Under the pieces are notes generated by a model. It did no database searches. It was not told the origin of the DNA and was given only the letters and a program-made list of their open reading frames with translations. 64,000 nt of DNA, taken from Fasciolopsis buskii (lineage: Eukaryota > Platyhelminthes > Trematoda > Plagiorchiida > Fasciolidae). Of this stretch, positions 35,701 through 48,691 are shown one piece after another. The first letter of the stretch is position 1. The number at the start of each line of letters is the position of its first letter. The stretch is taken from the NCBI GenBank assembly GCA_008360955.1, contig LUCM01007237.1, positions 1-64,000 of the forward strand, in the 5' to 3' direction. The translations under genes were made by a program, and so were the position numbers.

Positions 35701-38344
35701 AAAATGGCCACTGGGCTTATGCGGCTGGGAACGTATTGTGATGTGTGGCAGGAAGAAACCCAGTAGGTGTAAGGTTTACGATAAGTCCTCAAATGCATTT
35801 GCTATGAATGACCTGTTTGTTGTTCTTGTTTACTATCGGAGATTACGGTGTTCTGTGGCGGTAGGGGTCGGGAGGTCCGAGGATTGCGCGGCATTTCAGT
35901 AGTGTTAGTAACAGTTTCGCCAATCGTAATGGTTCATCTGAGATTAGGCACCCACGGCAGTCATTGGCGTTGATTTGTTTGTCTTAGGGTTACGCGGCCA
36001 AGTACTGGAGCGTCAGGTACAGATAGCAGGGGACAGACAACCAGCGCAAAGGATGGAGTGGAGCTTTCGGCTAGAGTTTGCGTTGCATCTGTGGTCATTG
36101 GCGAGCCTGGAGAAGAGCTGGAGAGAGAGGGCAGTCTGAAATGTTTTCCAGCTGGTGTTAAGGTGAGTAAACGAATAAATGGAAACGGCGATAACGGTCA
36201 GTTTCTTAAGAAGACTACAGGGAATGTCTTGAAATGCGCAGGAGGTTGTTTTTCATTGATGGAACGTGTGCAACCAACGCCGTCTGCCTTCCCCCTATAG
36301 GGTATATGGCACAGCCAGTCCAAGGCTGCATGGTCTTTATCTGTAACGCGTTCCTCTTTCATTTTCTGACATCGCAGATGCGGATTACAGTGGTCTGATA
36401 GGACGGCTGGCGCAATGGTTGAGGGATAAAGTCCATATTCATTTTGTTTGTGGAACTCGCCTGGTGCACACGATACAGGGAATCAGTTATAACTGATCAT
36501 GTTGTTAACCGTCGATGTTTACTACCTCCAATTGGCAGGAAAGGGTATAACTGAATGTGTCGTGGATGGTAGCATGAGATGGATGCTAGGGCAGGATTTG
36601 TCACGGGAAGTCATAGAGAGAAAAGAAGGGAGGAGCATAAGAATATTGGGATCAGTAATTTGTGTTTGAACAGGACGATAGCAATTTATGCCACATAATA
36701 GCTTCAGTGAGCTTGCATGAATAATTAAGAAAGAAGAACGACGGCAGTTGTTATAGACGTCAACATACGTACCAGGTGTGCAATTGGGAGGGGCATATTG
36801 AAAAATAGAGGGGCGGGGTTGAAGCATAAGTGGACAATCCGATGCGCTACTTCCCCAGACCGTCCAACAAGGTAGTCAAACGCTTATCTACAGAACAAGG
36901 GCGGTGTGGGGTTTCCCATTTCGCAGGGTCAGGTCTGGGCTGATGGCATGCATATCCATTGTAGAAGGTGGCCCATTCTTTCGCAGCCCGAGTGTGCTTT
37001 GGTTGCTGGGGTAAACCTGATGTTGCTTTCTTTTTTTCTAACAGAGGAATGGTTGAGCCTGCATAGATACTTTTCATAGTTCCTCCGCCTGACCTTAATG
37101 TTCCGCTTTATGTTTTTTCTCCAATTGCTGGAGGTGGTGTGTTTTCCCCACGTTCGGAGATACTGAAGCAAACCCATCGCAGTCATTTGGGTTTTCCCAC
37201 GGACTAAAGAAACAAAGGTGGAGATGAGCAAGCACATTGAGGATGGTGGCTTATGCCGCAAAACACAGACCTGTAAGTAGGGCTCCATCATTGTCAACAC
37301 AGTGCCTTGCTTTCATTAACGAGTGCTGCCCGAAACTTACTAATATGGACTTGCGTGTTGCATAAGCGAATCACATCGTCTGTGTGACGTGGACAGATTT
37401 TCCTTTATATATAAATGAAACTAGGCTGGGTACTTAGGTGAAAGACGTCTACCTGGTTCGCGTTAGCAGGTTAGTGGGGAGAAAGATGAGTAGGTAGGAA
37501 GAGTAAAAGGAACCTCGAAGGTGTTCTCTGATGAAATGTCCACGAAGAGGGAAACTAGTACCCAGCATAAATGCAGGATCCTTCATGTCGACCGAGCAAA
37601 TCAGGGGCAGAGAAACCTATGGGGAAAGGAATCCGGGGTGTGAAGACCGATATAAGGGGGGTTGATAGCGGTTAAAGCTGTCATATAATCCAGGTTTCTT
37701 CTGCTATCACGGACCTTAATGTTATTTAGTGTTGTTCGCCGAGGTCCAGCTTTTGGAGACTTTACTGTAGCAACTGTTACAATCCCAGCCAAACTTCGTG
37801 CGCTCGAGTCTCTGAGAGATAAGGGTTGCAAATACGAATAATGGTCTGAACAGTCAGTATTTCCCGGACTTCGTTTTCGAAGGCGATGTAGGGCTGTTGG
37901 GGCAATGACTTCCACAGGGAACAATATTTCACAATTAAATGGTCCGACCTAGGGTTTGCTAATAATAAAGAACTTATGTGGTAGGGTGACCGGTTAGTAA
38001 CGAGAAGTATGAGAGTGAATGGGAAAGCGGGGAAGACATATCCATGGTATTTGCACGTCTGCCAGATAAGAAGCGTTGGGCCTAGTAGTGGGCTCCTCCT
38101 AAAAGGGTTACGACTATTCCATTTACCCAGCCATTAGCGATGGTTAATTTTCGGTGTTGGCCGTATTAGGCTAGTATACTAGGTTCTCTTGCGCCATCAG
38201 ATGGGGTGTTATGGAAGGCAGGGGGTGTAATGTGTATTTAGAAATCGATGACTGACTCAAAGGCACGCTCTTCCGAGATAGGGTGTTAGTCAATTTAAGG
38301 ACCTGGGTGACACTTAGGTAAGTATTTAAGGTGGCCTTAAAACT
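35701..38344. other. No confident gene; several minus frames
   Basis: Minus frames at 36522-36827, 36847-37077, 36929-37300 and 37601-37924 are moderately long and basic or Pro-rich (for example KPHRP/TPHRPCSVDKRLTT). They may be a decayed ORF1 region of a CR1-like element, but no motif proves it. The + frames at 35636-35902 and 36058-36300 are not recognised. Confidence 0.25.
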
Positions 38345-38710
38345 GGATTATTCCTGTATTACCCGAATGCTAATTGGATGTTCGTTCCAAAGTTTGGCAT
38401 AAACAACAAGAAAGAAATGCTGCCTTAGACAGTATTTGGCCATTTCGGTATGGATGATTAGGTACCTATGACGGAGAGGGTAGGGGCTGGCACAGGAGAA
38501 TATAGGTGCGTCGATGGAAAAGGAGCGCCTATTCACCAGCTTATGCAGAAAAGCCGGGTTAATTTTCGGTCACCGTACTCAAAGTGGCTCAAGTTTGAGG
38601 GCTAAACAGCATTCCTTGTAACTTGGAGTCGTCGACCAACCTATCACTTGCTTAGTGAAGCGTCTCTGAATGCTTTCAATGGAGATCTCATCCGACTTTG
38701 ACAAGCTGGA
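38345..38710 (-). pseudogene. CR1-like ORF2 C-terminus
   Basis: The minus frame reads IESIQRRFTKQVIGWSTTPS, then CCLALKLEPL, an in-frame stop, and later NPAFLHKLVNRRSFSIDAPI and LRQHFFLVVYAKLWNEHP. These are the thumb ('ie.iQrrfTk.i.g....sY.erl..l.l.pL') and terminal ('FF..R...lWN.LP') blocks of a CR1-like ORF2. The stop lies directly after the EPL block. Confidence 0.8.
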
Positions 38711-39164
38711 GCATATCAAGTGCCATTCTCAGGTGGTGGTCGAACGTGTTTTATAAATGCTGGGGATGCTGTCGGGTAGTTTCATTGTGCAAAAAACCAG
38801 ACTTACTTTTATTGTGAATGATATAATATTAATAACACAGCGTTGTTGGTAGATGTAATGCGCCAACGTTTCGACTACCGTGGGTAGTCTTTCTCAAGGC
38901 AAGTTTTACAATCAAATCTTTGATTGTAATTGGACATCTTGCAGAGATCCCTTTTATGGAGGGGGTCATTACAGAGTGTTTCCAGTTGACCAGAACTGCA
39001 CCAGAGCAAACTGAGAGTTTTAAGAGACTGAGCAGTAGCAAAGGTAGGTCAGGGTCACGACTAAGAACAGCTGATGGAGGGATGCCATCAGGGCCTTGGT
39101 AAGACCCGGGTTTGGAATTAACTAAGTCCAGTGACCATTTCCTGTCCACAATTTTCATATATTT

Positions 39165-39705
39165 TCGTCCCGCAAATTGTCTGCTGCAATCTTGAAGGTT
39201 TCCTGTTGTTTCATTTTAAGCATTATTTTGACTATTGAATGTTGTTTATTACCACTCTGCATCCACCTCTTATGATATCCAGTGTGATTTCGACTCTTCT
39301 CCATCCCCCTACTACATCCATATTGATTTTCATCTTTACAATTTTACCCTCCTGAACTTTGATGAACTCGGCCACTTGACAACACCCACCATTTCTTCCC
39401 AGCGAAATTATGCGCCGGCGATGCGCACCTTTGATGCATTTAAACATGGATTGACTCGCAGTGTGTGATTCATAGTCAGCCCCCGAATGTTTTGGCAATG
39501 GATTATCTAGCTCTGATCCGAAGCCCAAAACTCGTGATTAGCCCATCTTATTGCAGGTTATGCTCATGAAAACTCAGAAATTGCATCTTCACGACTAAAT
39601 TTCGTTTTACGATTTCCACCGCGCTTTCTGTGTGTAAATTTGATCTTGCCTTGCACATGACTCTCGAATTTCGAGAAATATATCCATTATTATTATTAAT
39701 AAATT
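39165..39705 (+). mobile_element. CR1-like 3' end, copy 2, inserted in an older CR1-like element
   Basis: This stretch interrupts the minus-strand CR1-like linker between SFDVKTIERN and the GPDGIPP block. It is nearly identical to 35168-35700 in the opposite orientation. Its sense (+) strand ends with TCGAGAAATATATCCATTAT and an ATT run (39684-39705). It differs from copy 1 by an extra stretch of about 50 bp near 39535-39590. It is younger than the element it interrupts. Confidence 0.65.
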
Positions 39706-40820
39706 TCGTTCAATGGTCTTAACATCAAAGGAAACAGAAGGTAAGGTGGAGTTATTCCTAGTCTGTAAATCGTGTGGACGGCTGACTACAGCTGGGGTCA
39801 TGGAAGAGGCGAAATACTAGTTGAGTGCCTCAGCAATGTCTTTTGGGGTTGTCGCAGGCTCACTATTAGACACAACTAGGAAGTTCACTGATGGTTTGCG
39901 ATCACGGGATTTTAATTTATGAAGTTGTGAATGTATTATGGGGTGATTTTTATGCCCCAGCGCCCTAACTTCTTTCCGAAGGAGAAGTTCACTTAGGCGA
40001 TGGATAGTGTTAGACAGATGGTGCAAAAAATAAACTTTGAAAAGTCAATGAAAAGTGCCGTTGGAACTTAGCATATTTGACTTTCAGGGAAGCAGGTTAT
40101 GAAGTCTTTTTTCTGTTCATTCGTTCCATAATGGTCAGTTTCGAGATGCAGCTGGCCATGTTGCAATAAAACTCATCTGAAGCCGTCGGTAGGAAAAAGC
40201 TTCTCCAGATAATTTGGCGTACTAGAGAGAGAAAGTGCTGCCATCTAAGATAGGGCGGACGAGTTATGTCAATAGGTTATTTAGGGAGGGGGCAAGGACA
40301 TGGATTCTAACGTGAACTACCCTGTGGTCGCTCCCTGGAAATTTAGTTCCGACAGGAACCAAGATGTGGTGATCAGTATGTGTAAAAATGAGATCTAATA
40401 TATTATTATTTCTGGTGGGTGACTCTACGTGCTGTACCCAAACCCCCATAATGGGAGACGAAAGATTCTAGGCTTGGCGGGGCCGTAATCGTGGACCAGG
40501 TTACGCCAGGGGGATTGAAGTCTCCGACAATGATTTTCGATGTTGATGGGAGGGGTGTAAGGTAGTCAAATGCGTTCGCCCAATTTCAGTGTGAGCTGGA
40601 GGGCGATAGATACAGGCAGTATGGATAACATAGGACGACACCTTGATAGTGAGCCATACCGATTCTTGGATCAGTTCGAGTGTTTTACTTTGGCTGCAAT
40701 GAGGACGATTGGAATGCATGGGGACACTCAGACGCACATAAAAATATGTGCAAGTAAAATTAGAGTCCCATAGTCCAGGATCATTCAGCAACAAAACGAA
40801 TAACAGCTGCATTGCAGCAC

Positions 40821-41375
40821 ATACAAGCTACGGGGGTGAAGGGAAAAGGTTAAAATACTCTTGTCTTATCATTATCTGGGACAGAAAATGGTTTGAACAC
40901 AGTGCGAGCTGCACATGAGGCTTCGAAAAAGCCGAGAATACCACCGAGAAGAGTGGCGTGGCGAGCCACCTTCCCTTCGGTTTCTTAAATTGCAAAGGCA
41001 GATGAGGCTACGGCGATGCAAAAATTTACTTAAGGACGGTATTCTGCTTCAAAGGGGTGGTTAATTATGTCGGGGAGTTAAGTTATAGCTCCAGATGTTT
41101 ATCTTTTCCACCCTAAAGAGCTACTTCGAAATGAGGGCCCCATTGTCATTCTTGACTGCTACACACCTATGTGGTATGAGCAAACGGGCGCTCTCTAAAA
41201 CTGATGTGGTGTGAATGTTGAATAATCGCCACTATGGTACTTTCGCCCCGGCTTCCCCGAGTGGTTCCCCACGCAACGCTGACATGCATCGTGGCGGCGA
41301 CAGCAAAGGAGGTAGTGTATAGCCGCTGAAGCCTGGCTAACAACCGAGGAAAGCGTGCATCTGCCGTGCCCGATC
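40821..41375. other. No recognisable gene
   Basis: Unassigned. The minus-strand part at 41200-41375 may be the body of the tRNA-headed repeat whose head is at 41376-41440. Confidence 0.3.
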
Positions 41376-41440
41376 AGGGACGCGAACTCGGAGCGAACGA
41401 GTGCAGGTAGCACACGTTAGCCACTATGCTAGACGAGCCG
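41376..41440 (-). mobile_element. tRNA-like SINE head
   Basis: Read on the minus strand, an A-box-like TAGCATAGTGGCTAACG (41431-41415) is followed by a B-box-like GAGTTCGCGTCCC (41389-41377) and TGATCGGGCACGG. The B-box side and the GGGC.CGG that follows match the head at 62478-62503, so it is the same SINE family or a close relative. No intact hammerhead core was found in the sequence that follows. Confidence 0.55.
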
Positions 41441-42189
41441 AGTCTGAACGACTAACTAGAGTTAGAGAAACTTGTCGCTGTTTACTTTCCCTTAAGTCCC
41501 TATTGAATTAGGAAACGTGAAAGCGATGCACAGTTTTCCCATAACTGATAAGCTTCAGTGACAGATAAGTTGACACAGAGGCTAAGTACGACAGGCAAGG
41601 ATAAGTGAAATCCTCAGAAATAAAATGTTTTGGACCAGAATTCAAGATATTAGTAGCACACAAATGAACTTGGTTCGTTTATTTCATACATGCCTTTGTT
41701 TGCTTGAAACGACGTTCGCTCGCACTCAGCACGCAATATCGACACTAACCTTTAGTGACCGGCGTGAACCACGTTATTTCAGCACAGTGACATTGGCTGC
41801 TGTTTTGAGTATGCCGTGACACACTTGAGGTCTGTTTTCACTTGCATACTGGTTAAATCTGCGGTACCGCAGAATTTGCGAACCAAATATGCCCTGAATC
41901 TGGGATCCGACTCTAGCTGCTCCTTGAAAATTCCCCACCCGACGTCCTCGCATTCATCAAAGTTGAACGGTAGGACAATGAAAGCTCCCAGAAAAGTTTC
42001 ACAGGTGCAAAATGGTTAGTCTCTGGAGGAGTTTTGGGTGATTTTGATTCCGTTAGGTGCATTAGATCACCGACTCACCTCAGTGTTAGTTCACGTGCTA
42101 GCCATTTTGACTGCAAGATTAATGATGTTCATAAGCTCAGGACTACAGTAATAGGGGTAGTTAGCTGCTGCCAAAAAGCAAGTTGATAT
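41441..42189. other. No recognisable gene
   Basis: Short + frames at 41625-41819 and 41816-42019 are unrecognised. Confidence 0.3.
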
Positions 42190-42330
42190 AGTAATGTAAG
42201 TCTGGATATATATTCGTATATTTCTCGGATACTTTGAGAGGAACGCTTGGTCGCATGATCAAATGTTACAGGAGTGCTGCAAGTCACACTGAACAAGCAA
42301 GTAAACAAGGTATTTTTATGCACCAATAAT
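42190..42330 (-). repeat. CR1-like 3' tail fragment
   Basis: On the minus strand FDHATKRSSQSIREIYEYIS parallels the FDLILYMPLECREIY-type tail at 35.2 kb. On the plus strand the shared part is TATATTTCTCG at 42217. It is a diverged, short piece of the same repeat family. Confidence 0.4.
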
Positions 42331-45300
42331 ACGTAGCGCGGTTGCAGAGTTGATATGATATGCGCTGAATAATATATCTGGTAAGCCAGCGTGAAACAAA
42401 AGCGGTTTTTTGCTCTTTTGTTTGGGTTTGAAGGCTCAGCTGATAGCAAATGTTGGGATGGTGATAGGGGCGGATGTAGAAGGAAAAGTTTGGGACGATG
42501 TTCGCAGTAGACAATGGTAGCGGCATCTGGAACGGGAATCCGAGTGTGGGTGGTGATTGGATGTCAGTGTTTTGGGCATGTTAGCCGCAAACGGGTAGCT
42601 CCAGCAGTAAATCTGTGCAATTGCGAGGACTTGTCCGCTCAAGGACTCACAGGCTTTGTGGATTACAATATGCGGCTTCGATATCTAGACAAACTTCTTG
42701 TGGTTGTGCTTTCGCTACATCTAACCGTCTTGAAGAACTTTTCAGAATCCGGGTATAACTGCAATTTTTCCCAGGATCGGCAATTCTTCTTTTCCGTGCC
42801 AGTCCTTACGCCGAAACGGAGAACGCCGCAGACAACCGAGAAACCTGGAATAGATGCATCAACAAATGGGCGTAGGAAGAACTCTTGGAGGGGGTTCGGT
42901 CCTTAGGATCACCTCTGATCAGTGTCAGCTGTAATGAGCTGCATGCGCTTAGTCCGAAAATTCCTTCAAAATTAAATATTTTTACGGAGCTGGGCTGGAA
43001 TCAGCAATGCATTCCTCAAGGCCGTTGTTCGCCGCGCCTCCTTCGGTCTGCGCGCTGGGCCTATTCTTTGTAATGTTAGTGCGTGTTCTTAATTTCGCAT
43101 CGCTTTATTGAAGGGGTAAATGTATGAGGCTGCTCCAGGTGCAAGCGTTTTTTCGACACGGCGCACGAACGCCATTGCATCATGTGCGATCACCATCTGC
43201 ACCCGAGGTGGGAATATCCGCACTTCCACTTATGATTTCAGGCATTCTGGGTCCCAGAAATGAAAGCAGACTTCCCTCGTGCTGTTTACCCTAACAAAGT
43301 AATAGACAAGTGCAGTGGTGAAGAAATTCTTAGTTCGAATTTGCCCTTCGAGGACGATTGGCCAGTGACTTTCACATTGCCTGTAACTTGAAAATTTCCC
43401 TCATTATCAATTTATGCACTGGCTTAGGGCGGTCTTCGGACGGGTGAACTAACGACACAAGGCCAGATGGATGCATACGAACTTGGAAGAAGGCTGAAGC
43501 AATTTTACGTGGATGAACAGGCATTCGTATCCCCTACATTGCACAGTGGAGAGATATAGTAAGCTTCAATATAATCAAACGGTTTTCGCCAAATCTTAGC
43601 ATAAGATCAACTTTTATTGGCAGAACCATAAAGTCTGGACGTTGCGTCGCGGCCGGAATTTTTGGCGACGGCTATAGGGAGAGCGGAAAAAGTAGTGGAC
43701 TCCAGTTGTATTTAATGTCCTTCCATTCCAGCCGAAAATCTGATAATACATGTTGAACCCATTGATCGCGAATATCTTTTCCCCAATCCTTCAACTTGTG
43801 GGATTCTCGGGAGGCTATACAGAGAGGGTGTAGAGGAGTATTCGAAGCTTCCAAATCACTTGGAACTGAAACGGAGACTTAAGGTTGTGTTGGGTGAGTT
43901 AAATTATGTTTAATACCAGCTTTTATCAACTTCATTACGCTTCGCTTGTTCCCGCTTACTACGAGAGAGAAAGCTTTGATGGTGGTATGTAAAGCAGTGA
44001 GTATGTGGATGAACAAGAAAAAAATGATGAAAGAAACACCCGGAAGGACTACTTTAAAGCGCCATCGGAAATCGTATTTACCAGCCTTCTCGTCAAATTG
44101 TCTGACTAAGATATCAGAATACTCGTAATATAATACGAGGAAAAGAAACATGTGTTGCGCTTGTCATCAAATCAACTTTGGTAAGCACCGTTCCCCAGGG
44201 CAGATAGTGGTTAGTAGAATGATCCAAATGGTCTTTCCATGATATGGTAAGAAGATAAAGGTGTAGTTATTGTTTAAACCGAACAGAACTTGTCTCCGTT
44301 TATGTTTTTTGACTTTGAGTTTTAATTCCTAGGTTGAGTAGACTTTCCGCATTCGAAGCTTTTGGAAGGCACTTTCGCGCAGTAAACTAAAAGAAAACTT
44401 GTTTTGGCCCATTTTGTCACTGCTAGTCGGAAGATGTAACCGATTATCTATCCCAGAAGAATAGTGACTTGCAGGTAGTGGTCAATTGATCTAACCATGT
44501 TCAACACAGGCCTCTTAATTGAGCTATACAATGTCAATTTATTAAGGTTGATATGTATGTATATGCATATTTATCGAAAGATGTTTGTAATAATCTTAAT
44601 GAAAACAATGCATAATGAGCAATACACATGACTAAGAAACCAAGTCAGTATTTAGAAATAGAGGAACTTCACTGCGAAGCAGACTGAAATGTATTAGTAG
44701 TGTTTTTTATTTTGTATTGGTATCTTATGTGACTCATAAATATGCAACTCAGTCAACTCACTTTACTCAGCAAAATGAGAATAATTTTGTAAATGGACAG
44801 CTAAAATGATTGGTTGGTTTAGGATATTATAAGATTTTCCTGTTTATCCGCCCTGGATTAGAAAGCAAAATTGGTAATGGTGCCCATCTATTAATGTTTA
44901 CTCTATTCTTGAGACCATGCAACATATTAGTGCACCACAAGTAGGTCTAATTGGAAGGCAATCCTAGTGTTATTCTATATAAAAGCTTTTGAAATCGTTT
45001 TCTTGATCTGGGATGCTTATTGGGAGGTAGCATTAGACGTCAGAACTGATAATTTTTAAAAACATGATAATCAAAACGGTTATTTTATGCATGCATGATT
45101 GCTATACTGGGCTGCGTATTGTTCGGAGTTAGATAAGTATCAGTCTCAATTTACTTATATTAATTTCGCAGCTAAAAGCTAAAAAAACCTTTTCATTGGT
45201 AATGTATTTTCGGCTATGGTTTAGAACCACAATCTATTGTTCGAATGCAATGCAGCATGCTCAGGAAACCTTCGTTATTGAGTTAAATGCACATGGCAAA

Positions 45301-46924
45301 GAAGTTAGAAAATCTTGCTCCATTTTTACTTCATTATGATCTGTCTTCACTGTGTTCCTTCTGTAATTTGTTGTGACACTATTCCTGAGTCAAGACTGGT
45401 GGTAAAAATATTACAACGTCGGTGGAATTCGATTGTCCTTGTGCTTCTGTCATCTTAACTTGTCCACAATATGGATCTAATTGCCATCTGCTTTAAGCAC
45501 TTTTGGCGTTTAATTTGGTCCATCGATTTTGTTCTCTACAAACGCCTTTTCGAGCTCTTAGTCGCCATGTGCCATATGCGACATAACACTCGGCTTATCT
45601 GTATCTGTAGTAACTTGCATTTTAGTTTATGTCGGATGTAGCATATTTAGTTGCCGTCTGTGGGTTCTTGCTGAGTTTGCCTAATCTCTTTAAGGTGTGA
45701 TATTTTATTTTATCTTCCTTGTCAAATCTATTAAGCGATAGTAAGTTTTTCATTTTGAGACCTATTCGTGCACCCCTCTATCAAAACGAATTGTGGTTTT
45801 TACCGATGTTTTAATAACAATCTAGATACCGGTAAAAATTATTATTTGAATTTTTCTATGCACATGAGCATATTTTTAGTCTTTTTGCTCAATGTAATGT
45901 CATTTTTCCTTTTTATCGTTTCATTAGACACTGAGTAGTGTGTAACAATATATGAAGAGTAATTTTACGCTCTCATGTTCTTCACATCAGACATTTCGAA
46001 ATCTTGTTGGGCCCCAAATCACTGTTTGCTTGACTTTACTCTCTTCGCTAAAAAGAGTTTTGCCCATCTACCCGGTGACTTTCAAATTTGTTGACTCATA
46101 ACAAGCCACAGCTAAAGTTTGTGGGGAAGACATCACAGCTCCTGCTTATTTTTATGTATACCACTGAATAACACCGTCCTATCCTGAACATCTTTCTATT
46201 CATTTGCGAAGTTATTTCTTGACGTCCTATGCGTTGATAATCTGCATTGATTTCCCTTTATTTTCTGTAAATTTGACTAAAAGATAAACGCTACTTCACT
46301 TGCAAGTTACGCCTTAATCGATTTAACCAGTGTGGTAAACGGTTTCTGAAACGCAAGCGTTTTATTTAGAAAACTTTAGTTGGCTAGTAATTAGTGTTTT
46401 CTCTATGTGCTAAGTGGGAATTTGCGAACTATTGAAACGAGATTTGTCATCGTTTATTGATATCGTTTTTTGCGCTGCAGCAATTGAACAGCGGTAGTAC
46501 CTGCATTTGCGTGCGTATTTTACAAACAATGAAGTCTCACTGTCACAAAAGAATCCAGGAGAATCCCACTGTAAGGTTAACCATTGATAATATCTACGTC
46601 CGCACTCAGGTTTTCGGTCGTTTTGTTCTGAGTAAAAAAGCAAAGCATTTTTAGACCACAATAATGTATGGAAAGTTTAAGAAATGTTGACGTTGCTCGG
46701 AAAGTTCATTTTTTTTCGGATCAACCGTGAACTGTTACTGACATATGCATTTTGAGTACCAAAGAGGTTCACGCTGCGGTTTTCTGCCAACTTTAGCTCG
46801 AATGCGGTACTTATAGTAAAGCATTAATAACTCATAATTGATTTGCACCATATCGAAGTAAAATATTCTCGTTTAGAGTAAACTGATTTGTTGTGCTACA
46901 GTACCTTTCACCATTTTTCTATTT
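42331..46924. other. No recognised gene; AT-rich from about 44.2 kb
   Basis: A 130-codon + frame at 42514-42906 and minus frames over the same interval are unrecognised. A minus frame at 44151-43879 has a hydrophobic stretch (VSFIIFFLFIHILTALHTTI) but no other support. From 44.2 to 46.9 kb the sequence is AT-rich with almost no open frames, as in introns or intergenic DNA. Confidence 0.3.
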
Positions 46925-47002
46925 GACCGGCAGTGGCCGATCCGTCAACTTCCGGGCGTTCGACCCTGAGTGTCCTGGGTTTGAATCCTACCACTGCCGG
47001 TC
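46925..47002 (+). mobile_element. tRNA-like SINE head with 11-bp acceptor stem
   Basis: GACCGGCAGTG at 46925-46935 pairs perfectly with CACTGCCGGTC at 46992-47002. A B-box-like GGTTTGAATCC (46978-46988) sits in a T-arm-like hairpin directly before the 3' strand. The A-box side (GTGGCCGATCCGTCAAC) is degenerate. Size and layout are those of a tRNA, but the anticodon arm is poor, so it is a tRNA-derived repeat head rather than a working tRNA. It is a different lineage from the head at 62430. Confidence 0.55.
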
Positions 47003-47584
47003 AAGTTACCCACTTGTCAACTCCATTCCCAAATATGATGTGCACAGTTGTTTCATTAGGAAAGTAAATACTAAAGGATATGATGAAAGACGAGACAAAT
47101 CCATCCCTGATACACCCAGTGCAGCAGTATATTAATGATAACTATTTGGTTTTCAGGATAATCATGATGCTTTTTGTTCTTTTTAAACGGCTTATTTGTG
47201 TATACGAATGATTAAAATCTATCGGTGTCTGTATAACGTTTGACCGTTTTTCAGTGTGACTATTTGTTCTTGGATAGACTTATCGGGGAGATCCAATCAA
47301 GGTGCTAATTTGTTGCTTCATATGGTGCGAGAATGTTTGAAGACTTCGGAACAACTGGAAGTCTGACGATGCAAAATCAGATGTATGGGATGTTTGTGAC
47401 AACACGTTCATTTCAGGCCCCGATCTTGTTTATGTTCTCTTTGTTGTGATGATACACTACTCCCTGAAGATCACGGTTTTTGCATTTCTGTCGACGGTAG
47501 ACTTCCCAGATGCTCCTGTAGCCCTTTTGTTAAAGCTGAAAAATGGCACCTTTGAAGTTCGCATGCCATAATGGTTGTAAACGA
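47003..47584. other. No recognisable gene
   Basis: Probably the body of the tRNA-headed repeat and intergenic DNA. No motif recognised. Confidence 0.3.
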
Positions 47585-47778
47585 TCCTGTTCCCATCGTC
47601 CTTCAGCGGTAAATAGCAAAACAAGCCTCACTGACCACTGCCTTTTACCCAGGGTTACATACGTCAATAAAATGAGGGAATATCCAACGGGAACATGAAG
47701 AGGACGTAAACAGGTGAGAAAACTTAGGATGTTGCTGTAGCAAACACGTGAAACAGTCTGACTTTATAAACACACTTT

Positions 47779-48603
47779 TCAATCATTATTATGACAACAC
47801 GATCGCCACTGTTCACGGTTCTCTGTCATATCCTTCACTGTCTCCAACCAGCAAGTCGACGAGTCTTTCGGATCCCAACCACGAGGGCGTGAGACACCTA
47901 TCTTACCTACGTTCGCTGTACATTTTCTCATTCCACGTTGCCACATCATCTGTTGGCCTCCACATGGCTTCTTCCATTCCTTGGGAGGAACGCAAAGTAG
48001 AGCAGGATATAGTGGAGAAATGTTCGCCATACACAACACGTGACCGAACCGGCGTAGTCCACTGAGATTTACGCGCTCAGAATTGGCACCCAATACCAGA
48101 TTCCTATCCTCCATATTACTCACCCTGTCACTCCATCCAATCCGAGCCGTACTACGTAAACATCGGTTGTCGTAAACCTCCAACCGACGAACATCGCCCA
48201 CACGCATACTCCACGTCTCGCAACCGTACAACAGAACTGGACGCACTGCTGCACAGTACACACGACCTTTCAACTTCAGTGAAATATCAGGTCGACTCCA
48301 CAATTGCTCTAGTCTAGCGTAAGCTGCCCGAGCCTTGGATATACGCGTGTTTACCTCCACTGTCGAGCCACCATCGTTGGACACGCAGCTGCCAAGGTAG
48401 GTGAAACGGTCCACAGTCGTTATTTCCTCTTCATCCAGTATCAAGTTCGGCACTACTGTCGTCCAGTCCTGTAACAGTACTTTGCACTTTGAAGGTGCAA
48501 AGCACATGCCAAATCGAGCACCCGGTCTCGACAGTCTATCTAGTGCCCGTTGTGCACGATACGCAGACTCGAAAAGGCACACCACGTCATCTGCGTAATC
48601 AAG
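47779..48603 (-). pseudogene. RTE-like palm (YADD) and C-terminal domain, copy B
   Basis: Starting at 48600 the minus strand encodes DYADDVVCLFESAYRAQRAL, with YADD at 48597-48586. FGMCFAPSKCKVLLQDW and EEITTVDRFTYLGSCVSNDG follow, the 'l.iN..KTk.m' and 'v..FkYLGs.is.dG' blocks. The C-terminal domain (LLYGCETWSMRVGD, LSGLRRFGHVLCMANI, RGWDPKDSSTCWLETVKDM) completes ORF2. The catalytic pair is intact here, but the protein cannot be made because of the upstream frame breaks. Confidence 0.9.
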
Positions 48604-48691
48604 GTCACATTAGCTTCCCTCAAGTTCTCAGTTTGATTTCTACTTCCCAGAGACCTCCCAAAGCATCTTCCACCACCTCGTCCATGACGAA

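Larger units (their letters stand above)
38345..40820 (-). mobile_element. CR1-like retrotransposon, broken and nested
   Basis: On the minus strand: endonuclease pieces at 40812-40501 and 40449-40264 (SPTRNNNILDLIFTHTDHH and FPGSDHRVVHV, which keeps the catalytic SDH), a linker at 40026-39720 (VRALGHKNHP, then LQTRNNSTLPSVSFDVKTIE), an inserted repeat at 39165-39705 in the opposite orientation, RT at 39158-38829 (QGPDGIPPSAVLS, LPLLLLSLLKLSVCSGAVLV, NWKHSVMTP), and a C-terminal region at about 38700-38345. The main RT palm is missing between 38829 and 38700. Confidence 0.8.

Noticed and set aside
39160..39185. GGGACGAAA next to the 39-kb repeat as part of a hammerhead
   Set aside because: No CTGATGA-type core lies upstream at the right spacing and no stem I partner was found.
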